Positions 26,787 through 38,200 of a DNA stretch of 64,000 nt are shown one piece after another (position 1 is the stretch's first letter; each line of letters opens with the position of its first letter). The position numbers and the translations under genes were made by a program. The notes under the pieces were generated by a model, which saw only the letters and a program-made list of their open reading frames with translations, was not told the origin of the DNA and searched no databases. This DNA comes from Fasciolopsis buskii (lineage: Eukaryota; Platyhelminthes; Trematoda; Plagiorchiida; Fasciolidae). The stretch spans positions 79,275 through 143,274 of the forward strand of contig LUCM01009842.1 in assembly GCA_008360955.1 (NCBI GenBank), in the 5' to 3' direction.

Positions 26787-27283
26787 CGGAATTATGAATC
26801 TGGTAGGTGAGTGTGTGTGCATCGGTTAGGGATGAAGTGAATGGGTATTTGTAAACTGTCCGATTGCATATGTCAGTTTTGAGTTCATGCGAGCTTTGTT
26901 TCGATCACAAATCATAACTTATTGGCCTGTCGTTAGAAGACCTAATTGGGCACACTCTATTCCGATCAATGTAGTGCACCTTTTCGTACGAATTGGTTCA
27001 GTCAGTTTATACTTTTCTTTCGATTTAGTTATTTTGTCATTTGAACCACGGCGGTGAATATTCCGTCGCAATAATGCTTCACTCTAACGATTGGCACTAA
27101 CACCGGATACCTAAGTCTGATACATATCACTGAAACTTCTTTCTTGGTAAATACCAATCGACAGGACTAATTTCTCCCTGCCAGTTCAGTCTTCTAAAAG
27201 GAAATAGGTCCGTTTAAATGGTCCGAAAGGCGCACTGCAGGTGTGATTAAAGATACCATAAATGTTAGATTCTGGTGTCTTGG

Positions 27284-27675
27284 TCAAAATTGATCGAACA
27301 ATCGGACAACTCCGTAAGACGATCCATACGGATATTTGCGTGGCTTCCCTCTGATTGCATGTGTTGCTTCTGTTAACCGGAATCGTACAAACTGATCCGG
27401 TGCAACCAGTTCAGCGCTAGTGATAATCGACTTCTCGGTGATTTCCATGTCACAATACCGTTCATCTGAATCCGACTAAGATAAAAACACGTAGTTATTC
27501 GACAGATAAAAAGTTAAAATAAACAAGTGGTTCGATGTATCACATACTGAAGTATTTGGTCATATCATCAAACTTCTCGCAGTATCCAATGGCAAGAACT
27601 CGGTAATCCCAGAATTTAATGTCACTCAGCAGTTTTTCGATATGTTTCATGCATGAGTGCAGTGAAAGCAACGCA
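27284..27675 (-). CDS. Uncharacterised gene, two C-terminal exons
   Basis: The upstream exon (27675 or start codon 27650, to 27548) contains IEKLLSDIKFWDYRVLAIGY and ends one base into a codon before GTATGT. The downstream exon 27465-27284 follows GGATTCAG, starts with the two bases needed, contains HAIRGKPRKYPYGSSYGVVR and stops at TGA 27286-27284. The 82-base intron is T-rich on the transcribed strand. If the ATG at 27650-27648 is used, the product is 94 residues; the frame stays open for nine codons upstream (ALLSLHSC), so an earlier exon is also possible. No signal peptide or membrane segment is seen. The sequence is dense in charged and aromatic residues and looks like part of a folded domain, but I cannot name the family. 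It sits 0.3 kb downstream of another minus-strand gene end and faces the LIM gene tail to tail. Confidence 0.6.
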
Positions 27676-27995
27676 CTTCATAGCCCCTAAAGCCCACTAG
27701 ACCGAATGGGAGAACCGAGGAACCGTAACCACTAAATGTGAAGTGGCACAGAACCACATAAGGCCGCAGTAGATCAGATATGATAGCTAGCCTGCTGACC
27801 GATGAATCTGAGATTCGAAATTCTGACCGTCTTGGTGACAGATTCTTAATCCATCTGACTACTACCAGTCAGATTTACTGGTAAGCGGTTTCAAACCTAA
27901 GGTGAACTGTACAGACAGACTCATCTGTTATAGTCTACAAGTTTTGGGAAATAGTGTACCGTTCTGCATAATAAATTAGTACATGGAACGGATTG

Positions 27996-28706
27996 TCATC
28001 CGTCGATCGGGTTATCGGAGTTGGTATTGGACCATTGACTCTGAATGAACAGCGCACCGAGTGACGTTCCAACATTGGCAGCTCCACGATGCAACAGACG
28101 TATCATCCGACAGTTCAGTTCATTTTCCCCATTAATCTTGTCTGAGTTATCATCGCCATCTGACCAAGAGAAAAACGGAACAACGAAGAATAGACATTTG
28201 GCCGTCTCAAACCTGGGGGTTTGGTCTTCACAAGAAGAATCGAACTGGAACAAGTTAATATGGTTGTATTATGCTGTGCTATGTAAGTGCCATATCGCGG
28301 TGCAGGAAATCTGATGAGACGTCTGCTCTACGTCGGCTGCAAATCCTCAGTCAATCCTATCCCGCGGCCGTTCTCTCCAATTCCCATTAACTCTAGTGAG
28401 AACAATCAAGTCGAGCAGACAAAAGTTCGTTTGTTAATCAAAACCAAATAGTTTGTTAGTCGTGGATGAGCAACGCTTACTGATTGATTATTCTGCTGGC
28501 AAATTCGGCCCCTCGACACTCATCAACTTTTTCCTGTGGCGTTTTTGCTCTGCTTATCGACTTGCATATTCAGCGCGAAGTCCCCGCAGCTGTGTTCATC
28601 TCTGGTCCGGATAGAGGTTACGACGAGTCAATACCCACTACCCTTACAAGTGTCATCATCTCTTGTGTTTGGCTTTCCCGCGGATCGCTTGCCCTGTTTT
28701 CTGCTA
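27996..28706 (-). CDS. Uncharacterised gene, three C-terminal exons
   Basis: Exon a, 28706-28648, follows a long pyrimidine tract ending AAACAG and ends at CTT before GTAAGG; it reads AENRASDPRESQTQEMMTL. Exon b, 28560-28481, contains KVDECRGAEFASRIINQ and ends before GTAAGC. Exon c, 28212-27996, follows ACCCCCAG, contains RMIRLLHRGAANVGTSLGAL and stops at TGA. Phases fit at both junctions (0 then 2). Exon a starts one base short of a codon, so at least one more exon lies upstream. A shorter exon c starting after CTCTTGGTCAG is possible. The product is hydrophilic in exons a and b; exon c has a short hydrophobic stretch (CLFFVVPFF) then an acidic, Asn-rich segment. No family recognised. A long plus-strand frame over the same bases (28045-28314) is judged a shadow. 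Confidence 0.58.
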
Positions 28707-28873
28707 CTGTTTGAGATTTGAGAACAACACAGCGTGGCGCACAAGCTCGTTTTCAGTTATTCGTGCTCATGCCAACACAACATTAAATGTGGTAGGAGAT
28801 GCATCAAGGGAAATTGTCAGCTAACAACTCTAAGAATGTGTGTGTGTGTGTGCATGCGTAATTGATCAATTTG

Positions 28874-29068
28874 TCACACGATCAGGTTGTTAGACAATGA
28901 CAAGTAGGTTGGAGAAGTTTGACAGTCTGGACAAATTGTTTCTGAGCTCACAGAGGGGTTATGTAAACGGATAGATACGGCTTCGGCTGTGTTCAAGATG
29001 CGACACTTGACAATTCTTGATTGTCTGCTCCTAACTTTGTAGGTGTGAAGAGCACTTGTCATGTTCAC
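28874..29068 (-). CDS. Possible short exon or small ORF
   Basis: A 64-codon minus-strand frame with an ATG (MNMTSALHTYKV...) has a donor-like CCTCT before GTGAGC in its middle and otherwise reads to TGA at 28874. Codon content looks coding-like (RIVKCRILNTAEAVSIRLHN before the donor; TICPDCQTSPTYLS after it). It could be an upstream exon of the gene ending at 27996, but the phase at that donor (0) does not match the next exon (needs 1), so the link is unproven. A chance ORF of this length is common in this window. Confidence 0.3.
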   Translation of the reverse strand: MNMTSALHTYKVRSRQSRIVKCRILNTAEAVSIRLHNPSVSSETICPDCQTSPTYLSLSNNLIV

Positions 29069-30193
29069 TGAGTGATCTGACTCGACGAAGTGTGAACATA
29101 CTTGTATGTTCTTCTACGTAGACCTAGTTGGTAATTGTCTTACCAACGGTCTTTAATTGGTCTTAGTTTATTTGTCTCTTAATGGTTGCATCGACTGAAT
29201 TGAATTAAATCCTTCTGTTTATTAAATAACAACTGTTTCACACCTCCCAGCGGGAGGTGAGGACATTGAATAACTTCCAAATTAGTAAATGATTGACGAT
29301 AGGCGGAATAGAACCTGTAAAAAGCACGTCAGAACATCATCCTATTGACAAGGGGATGGTCACCAGTCTACTGATTTCTGACCAGAGCTAGTTCTTTTAA
29401 GCTTTGCTCTTCTAACCGTTTAGCGAACAGATCCAATAAACTAATTTCTAAAGGCAGAACAGAAATGTGAACCCGAACTGAATTTAACCTATTTCATGTC
29501 AAAAAATGTTTGAAGCAATCTTGCACTTCGCCTGACAAAACAAACACTATCGCCGGTTACCTATAGTTCGGATTTCTAAATGCACTCGCTTTTGTCTGTT
29601 GTTAGTTTACGGTAATGAAGTAGTTTTCAAATATAAAAATGGCTAATTAGTTAGGAAATCGCCTGCGATAGGTCGTCTCCATGATTGATACCTTTCGATT
29701 CATCATGTCGTTTGTCCAACCAACCTCGTATCAATCAGGTAGCGACAGGACAATACAATTCACGTTCGATTAATAAGTCGAATCGCGCATGATATCACTG
29801 TGTACAATTTAGAGATTGGTAATAACGGGAAAACGGGCTAAGTAGCTTTGTCATAGACAGAAAATTCTTCGTTTCATTCTCCATTCATGCTGGTTGCGTT
29901 TGAGCTTCGAATTATATTTTGTTGGCGAACCATTAAACCAGCCTGATTTGGTTTGGGGATGAAACACGATTGTGTGTGGATCTTCAGTTTTACGATTTTT
30001 CTTCAATTTTCTCAGATTCCACAGTTTGAACAAGAAAATTTGTGATTTCGTTTGGATCCAGTCTTTCCCATCACAAAATAAACTAGAACCAATTGTTCGG
30101 GGGATATTCAGATAGGTTGCATCACAAGAATTCCTAAGTAGGAACTTTGGTTTCGACAAATACGGACTTGAATCCTATTTCAAATGTCTTCGA

Positions 30194-30283
30194 CCTCGAC
30201 GGGATTGGAACCCACACGCAAACGTGACTCGCGCGCGACCGTCGTGTGTACACTGTCATCTGTGTTGATAAGCTACGTCGAGG
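30194..30283 (-). mobile_element. tRNA-like SINE head
   Basis: On the minus strand a perfect 7-bp acceptor-like stem, CCTCGAC with GTCGAGG, encloses a box A-like TAGCTTATCAAC and a box B-like GGTTCCAATCC. At 90 bases it is longer than a standard tRNA without a long variable arm. A similar stretch (CACGTCTCGC then GTGCACACTGTG) occurs at about 1160-1192. Confidence 0.5.
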
Positions 30284-30520
30284 GGTTTGCACATTTCATT
30301 CATATACCTATAGATACCCGTGAAGAGTACGTGACTACGGGGTATGTGGCATGTTGAACATTTCGTAATTTGCCTTTCAAAGTAGGAATTTCTCATAAGT
30401 CCGCTAGTAAACGTTAGCTAGAGTTTAGCAGCACAGTTGACTAGTTAGGGCGGGAGCTATGCAGACTCCCAGTACTGTTCTTTTGTGTTGGGTTGTCCTT
30501 CGTTTGCTGCGTTTGGCTAA

Positions 30521-30521
30521 G

Positions 30522-30550
<29 letters not shown>
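30521..30550. repeat. (AT)n microsatellite next to a tRNA-like head
   Basis: AT array followed about 90 bases later by GAAGCAGCTGGTTAGCGCATC (about 30638), which resembles a tRNA box A region. Confidence 0.85.
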
Positions 30551-30555
<5 letters not shown>

Positions 30556-32186
30556 CGTATATGTCTATGTATGACGCATATATGCGTCCCAACTCCGGGA
30601 CGATTAAAATGCGCTCCAGAAAATTCTCACTCGTGATGAAGCAGCTGGTTAGCGCATCCCTGGCTTCAGAAAGTTAGGTATGTTTGACTACTACATAATG
30701 AATCATTTACATAAAAAACCTATTGCCATCAGAATCACGGATAAAACGGAGTTAAATATGATTTCCATTTGCCTTCGTGAAGTCCTCGGTTGCTCGTGAT
30801 AAGACCCGTTCTGCCAAACTAATATTGGGATATAAATTCGGAACGGTCACTCAACGCTATGAGCAATGCACTCAACTCACATGTCTATTGGACGAAATGT
30901 GCTCCACGAAGTTAACGAATACTCGTGATTAATTGGCCCAAATAATCAATGTAATGGAATATATTTTGACTTGGTACTCTACCCAGGCTTTTGGTCTGTC
31001 CTAGAGGGTCTCTGAGCTACAAGTTTGGTTTGTCCAACTTTGTTTTTCTTTTGGTCGCCTGTCCGCATATTGCATCCATCATCCGATGCTCTAGCCCCAT
31101 GCTAATCACGTCATCTCGTGCTCTTCTTTTTCAGGTCGGATATATTATTTTAGCGGATGTTTAATTTCACCTGGAGGGACAAATCTTTTACCCTCTAAAA
31201 ATCGAACACTATTTTCTCTTGATTATTACTGCTGAATTGCACTAGATAAATAATAACGGGTTCTTTTTTTGTGTTCCTTCCTCTCTATCTGTCCTTTTTA
31301 ACCCTGTAATTCACACGAAATCGATAACCAAGTGATTACTTATTTGTCAGTTTTTTCTCAATAATAAACTGAGTTTTTTCTTGTTTCACCTATTTGAAAC
31401 AATGGTCATCGGTTTCCTACATTCGGTGACACATATTGTGATGACAGTCGTCCTGAACACGGAATCTTCTTCCTTAACAACGGAAACCGAAGATCCTTTT
31501 GAATGCGAATCAAATTGTGTGCTATTCTACCATCCTTAATTGGATGGAAGAAATAAAGCACTGATTTTGGATTCATTGTCATTGTTGATCCTTTTAGTGA
31601 ATTTTCGTGATTCTCTTTTCCGGCATTTCTTCTTTCTGCTCCATATCGATCTCCCACTCTATTAAATGGACACAAGCAGGCAAAAACTTGACTTTTCTTC
31701 CGTCCAACCAATCGGACGTTTTCCGCTCATATATACACACACACGCACACACACACACACACGGAGACACTTTCACAGAAAACATGCACCACCACCACAC
31801 TATTCGACGGCATACCAATTTTGTATACTGAATTCGTTTGGGTTTGTGTAAACAATATAATATGCTTTGATCAACCACTGCATTGGCTTCCAAAAGCCGA
31901 AGATACTTAAAGAAGAGAACATCGTTTTGTCTTTAATATGGGCGTGGCAAAGTTTTGGAAATCGAACAGGAGCGATTTCGCTGTGTAGATTTGGACAGCG
32001 GATTGCGCACAATTGACTAGAGACAGACCAATCTGAATGCCCGGAACAAGTGACAACCAGAGGTAACAGTGTGCGATTGTTCAACGAGCTGCTAACCAGC
32101 ATGGTTTGTCCTTATCCTGTGTACGGCGACAATCCGAGAAAGAGTAAGCGAGGAAGAGAGAAAAAGAGTAGAAGACGTTTTGTCGT

Positions 32187-32381
32187 TCACGTGGCCTTTT
32201 TTCTTGCTCTATTTTTCTTTCGTTCAGCTTTGATCAGTTTTCTGGCTTTCCACGATCGCCATAGGCTTTGAATGATAGTAGCTGCACGAATCATATTCTC
32301 TTGTTCCTCTAATTGGGCCGCCTGTTGTTCAGCTTCGAGTCGTTTCTTTTCCAGCACCGCATCGGCCAATGCTTTCAAGGG
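32187..32381 (-). CDS. Terminal exon of an IQ-motif (calmodulin-binding) protein
   Basis: After acceptor ATTCTCACGCAG the frame starts in phase 0 with PLKALADAVLEKKRLEAE, a charged alpha-helix or coiled coil, followed by RAATIIQSLWRSWKARKLIK. This is a canonical IQ motif (IQxxxRxxxxR) that binds calmodulin or related EF-hand light chains. It ends in a very basic tail (ERKKNRARKKAT, stop TGA 32189-32187). A C-terminal IQ motif after a coiled coil with a Lys/Arg-rich tail is the layout of the axonemal dynein regulatory complex subunits DRC9 and DRC10 (IQCG, IQCD); this assignment is inference from architecture. The upstream exons are not identified: the intron runs into a GACA microsatellite with an assembly gap. 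The phase-0 start would fit the coiled-coil exon at 50341-50267, but other genes appear to lie between. Confidence 0.65.
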   Translation of the reverse strand, partial: PLKALADAVLEKKRLEAEQQAAQLEEQENMIRAATIIQSLWRSWKARKLIKAERKKNRARKKAT

Positions 32382-32548
32382 CTGCGTGAGAATATTCAAC
32401 ACAAATTCAATGTGATCGTATCAAAGGGTAAGCTAAACAAAAAACCGTCCATCTCACGAGAGGGATAAGGCTTCACTACAAACAAATAAGTCAATGCTAT
32501 ATAAACACTATTTGTCCTTTGTAACGTGTAAGTTCAGTCTCAGTTTTC

Positions 32549-32827
<279 letters not shown>

Positions 32828-33575
32828 CGACTTCCACAATGGCCTAACGTAATCGCTATCTTGTTCCACTGCATCCGACCCAAATCCGAACGAATTAGCT
32901 GCTAACTCAGTTGACCAGATTAGGGCAAATTAATTAGTCAAGGAAAAATGGATTAGAGGTCTTCAATTTCCAATCATCGGCCAAGATAAAACGGTCAGTG
33001 AGACGACAACTCGGAATTTGCCATCTAAGTGTTTAGGACAACGATTGAGTGATTTCGAGATATCGTCCAAAACGCATCATTCAACCGAGCGTAATCGAAT
33101 GGGATAAACGGTTTTCCAATATTGGAACCACCGGATTCGGTTCCCTATCGTCACAAATGTGTATGGTTCCCACAATCAATTGACATCATCTTCATGAAAT
33201 TTTTGTAAAGTTCTTACATTGGGAAACCGTAATAAGAAGAAATGAATTTGATACTAGGTTTTTTCCATTATTACTAACCAGCCAGCATTTTCCGTTATTT
33301 GTCTCGGTTCTAGTTCAGACGCCTCCGTATACCTAATCGTGGTTACACAATGGAATGACCTCTCCAATCAACGCGACCATCTATTCATTTTCTGTTGTCA
33401 AACGATTCATGTAGATCTGTTTGGATGAAATTTTCCATCCTGACCTCACTTTCGGGAGCGTTGCCTCGTATTTTCGTCCTCATTTCTAGCGACATCCCTG
33501 TTCGTCTGTGTACGGGCAACGAAAATCAGATGACTTCTTGCAGAGTTAGGGTAAAGGATTGATTTGCCATCTTTG

Positions 33576-35254
33576 CTATTTGGCTTGTAGTCGATCGAAT
33601 TCTTGACTTGCGTCATCCACTTGAATCCAAACGGGCTTGTCAACCCGTCCTGAACCCGGATACGGTACGGCCTCAATGTCGCACGACCAATCGTCTTCAC
33701 CTTTTGGCACATTCACGTCTAGCTCAGGCCGCGGCGTTTTCAGGATGGTTCTGAAGAAATCAGTTGCTCAGTCAGAACACAAAATCGGCCGGGCAACAAA
33801 ACTCAGGCGTTTTCCAGGACGTCATCCCGCCCTTCCTCCGCATTCGTTTCTCTCCAGGGAGGCTTACCAATAAACTGTACGTGGTAGGCCTTAGTTTGCC
33901 GTAACATTTCATTCATTAATATATCATATGTACTAATTTTCGAGAAAGCTACGAAATAACGTTCATTGGGACTACTTTTTGCACCATTGAAATGAAACCA
34001 GTTCGACGTTCGATATTCCCTTGGCAGATTGATTTTTGGTTGACTAATCTGCAATGAACGGTGTACCCAAAAGATTGCTGATTTCGTCGTCATACTTGTG
34101 GTTCGTTCGAGAAGTGCCGATCATTCACGCTCGCAATCCACCCCTAAGCTAACCGTCTAAAAGGGCTACCGGATTATCCGGACCGTAATCATGAGTATTC
34201 CCTACTAATTTGTTGTTCGTTTCATCCACAGTGTCCTATTTTCAGTATCTACTTTATGAATATGCAGCCGAGGATGATCATCAAGGCATTGCACAAACTA
34301 ACGTTTCCGGACATATGAAAATCGGACTTGCTTAACACTTGCGAAAAGATATTACTCTCTTTTCGTCTGGACAAAGACAGAAATGAACTATGCCGTTGGT
34401 TATCGACGGTCTCGCTATGGTGGACTGGGACAGGAAACTCGTAATCAATAAACGTCAGGAGGTACAATCACAGAATTGGACCACGGTATCGCATTGGTTA
34501 CAAACCGTCAGACTGTACGAGCCTTGACTGAACAAGAAGACAGCAGACAGGCTACCCGAATTAACCGTATGACGAGTGTGTCAACTAATTAGCCTGAGCG
34601 ATCAAGTTCTCACAAAAAAGCAACTGTGAGCACGTCGGATTTAAAGTCGACTTGCAATGGGAACCAATCAGGCGATAACTCACGGGACCGATAAACTATA
34701 CGTCAGTCACAAAAGCGCGAATTTGCAATGCCTTATTTTTTTAGAAATACAGTAGGTTTTATCTTTAAAAAATGCATCTGTCTGCCTGATTTCAGCGGTC
34801 TCAGTGGAAACATGTGATTGTGACAACCGACTGGTGATGAGATGGAAACGATGATTGGTTCTGTCAAGGATAGAAGTTGACAACTTTGGATTTTTGCTAC
34901 GAAAGAAATTTTGCAATTTGAATATACGACTAGGGAATGCGGACAAAATTACAATGTTGTTTATAGGTAGCCTTATTTTTCGGGATATTTTACACTCCTC
35001 GCGTGTCAGTTTGCGGAATGTTCCAAGGGGTACAATTATGTTTTTTCTGTCAGAATTATACCACTCAGTAGAAACAGAACGTAGATGATTCGTTATCTTT
35101 CGCAACGTTTGTGATAGGTACAACGCTGTATGCTGTCATTGTTAATGGGAGCGAAACATCTGGACTTAGTGGAATAAAAAATGTTAAAAAGCTGTGCAAA
35201 TTTGGCAGTGTGAATCGTGACTCTTAGCTTTGATGTTCCTGTTAGTCTGAAATG

Positions 35255-35291
<37 letters not shown>

Positions 35292-38200
35292 ACACGCCTG
35301 ATCATAGAGCACAGATATGACTACATAATAAAGTGATATCATGCGGGAAAAAACAGAGGATAAACAAAAAGACCGATAGGGATACAAAACAAAACTACTG
35401 TCCTTCACACTCTGCCCTCACGATATTAATTGTTCATCATTCACCATATTTTTTTCTCGTGCGCGAGGTAGGGGGATGTGTTGTATCAACCAGCTGTCCA
35501 ATCCATTTAAGTTCGTTGTCTTACAAAGAGAGACAACATGAACCTTTGATCATAAGACTTGGCCAGTAATATAGCGATACGCGACTGGCATATGCACATT
35601 TATCTTTTTTTTAGTTTGTATATCATCATTTCGCACAGAGCGTTTTGTTGTTTCACGAATTAAAACCATTTCTGCGCAACTACTAGGGTTACTGCAAGTC
35701 GGTTTTGATTTGCGGTTGCGCTGTAATCGGTCGTTACCGTTTGGTGGAGGGATTATGAGTAGGAGCAGTTGAACTGAAACGAGAGATGGAAAATTACTGT
35801 GTATCTCAGCTGTGTACTTGACTAGCTCTAATCCTGTGCTGGACGTGTCGGCCTACTGTGAGTCGGTGTTACCTGTAATCCTATTATTTTAGTACTAACA
35901 GTTTTTGCTGTTTGAGTGACCGCAAACCTGACCAGCTATTGAAGGTCAACGGTTTTGCCAATTTCGAATCAAAAGCCCAAAATCCCACGTGATTTAGCCT
36001 GAACCGATGACTCAGAAATTACTTCCACATATGTTAAAATGTCTCAGCTACCATAAAGCAACCTAGTACAGATGCTGTTACAAATCTAATATTCTTATAT
36101 GCCCTTTTAAATCATAACACGAGCTCATTACATTGAGATCACACACTAAGTTGTCGAATCGGGAGTTTGTCATTTTAGCTAAAAAAAAGGGTACAATACA
36201 ACTACGGACCAGTGCTCTAAAAGCTTGAGAGGTATTTGACACAAGATTGTGAGGTGGAATTCGCACGGGTTTCGTGCACGTATCTGAAAACGTCAAATGA
36301 AGTGAGGACGTTGACCAGACACAGTTGAATTTAATTATCCGATAATGCTGGCCAAATGTGGGCAGATTCAGCTATTGTATGCCATTTTGTTCCCGAAAGC
36401 GACATGACGAATGTACATTGAAATTCTCTCAGATAAAAGTGGAATATCTTTAAGCAAATCAACACAAATAAAGGTTCAATATTGTCGCTATTTGTCGCAA
36501 ACCGAGAAAACAGTCGATGAGAAACACACACATATCTAGTGAACGAGCAAAAATTTGTTCCAAACCCCGAAAACTCATATGGTCACTCATTATTTCGAAA
36601 TGTGAATCTCCGTAGGATTCTGTCACACAACTGCAACACGCATCATTGCGCTAGTCGTTCATGTGTCTGACCATCTTCTATTGGGCACAATAGTGAGCTA
36701 GAATTCTGATCATATTGTATACCAGAAACATGGTAGTTATTGCTAGTATTGGACACACGTCCCAGGCGGAATCAGATTCTAGTTAACCAAGATGATTTTA
36801 GATTAAGCAAGCTGGCCGTTACGAACAAAATAATTTTCGGCTGACGATAATTTTTCCATTTAGGTGCAATTTGATTGGAAAGAAACACAAAACAGTCCAG
36901 AACAGGGACTTCTTCGAGCATTACATAGTTTCACAAATTGAAACAGAAAAACCATACTGACTGGATGATGTGTGTCAGAATTACTAACCTGATCGTCCGG
37001 TTCGAACATTATAAATCATACAAAAAGAAAAATAAAATCGTCGAGATTTCCGACTGCGGTGATGTTCTTCAGGTTAGCACATTGTATCTTGAATTAGTCT
37101 AATATCGACCACGTCATGGTACAAAACACGTGATATTTCCGATAAAACGAAATCCTCACAAGACCAGCTGAGTTTGGTTGCAATGTGGCGTGTATCCCGT
37201 AGACCGCCATATTGGTATGATGAGCAAGTTATGAGTTGCCATATTGGATCTGTTCGTGTAATCGTTGACGCTGGACGATACGCTTACTGGGCTTCTGCTC
37301 ACGGAGATCGTTGTCCCACTGTTCTATTGTAAGGCTACAGACAGGCTGCAAGTCACTGTCTTGTTTCTCATTGTAGGTATGGTGCATATGCCTGGTCACA
37401 ATTACCGTGCCCATAATCAAGTTTTCCGTTTACCGTTGGGCATTCAACATCAGGACGGTTGACAGTCATTTTGATGGAGCACTAACATTGTGTATGCTCA
37501 ATTAATTCAACATCCAGTTTGGTTCTACTGGCCATTTGACTAGGCCCCGGATAAGATCATTAACTCTGTCATTTCCTGACAAATGCTTCGACCGACGAGA
37601 TTTTCTGTCACCATGCTACCCAAAGACCGATTATAGCGCGGTTGACCAATTACACTATAGGTGTGATGACAAGGAAATGTGCTGCGCTTGTTCACAGATC
37701 GACACTCCTCGAGAACGCTGTGTTCCGAGGCGTATAGTGTTTGGAAAATGGGTCACAGTTGTCAGTTCATGGTCTGAATGAAGTCAGTAAATCTTTAGTC
37801 GAATGACTGTCCCGAACGGGCTGAGGTCCACGATAACCCCAAACGCAGTGAGTGGAGACTTTAAGCAACATGGGCTAATGCCTTGGCCAGTGGAGATGGT
37901 GTATTTGTAATATTCTAATAATGTAAAGTCTTTCTCTCTTTTTATCCTTAGTTTCTTCTTTTCATATTATATAGTGTTGCGAGGTCGCAATCAAAGTGTA
38001 TTCATGTTGTGAACGGGATGATTACTCATGTTGGTTCGAAAAATTTCCAAAAGAAGCATATTAGAGTTCTGAATCAATGAACTAAATTTTTTAGTTGAGT
38101 GGACAAAAATGGTCGGTAATAATTGCGGAAAGCGCACGACGGAACGCGGTGGGATCAAATCGCCAGTGAAATTTACAACCAAGATCTCATTTTGTCACCA

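Larger units (their letters stand above)
28710..32186. other. Mostly non-coding between minus-strand genes
   Basis: Holds the weak frame at 28874, a possible minus-strand exon near 30865-30908 (FVNFVEHISSNRH before GTGAGT), the SINE heads at 29640, 30194 and 30637, and AT and CA arrays. The ORFs at 31406-31893 in both strands follow the CA repeat and are not considered genes. Confidence 0.45.

Noticed and set aside
37376..37510. Strong plus-strand acceptor with a hydrophobic open frame
   Set aside because: It overlaps a dispersed element whose minus-strand peptide is conserved in a second copy.
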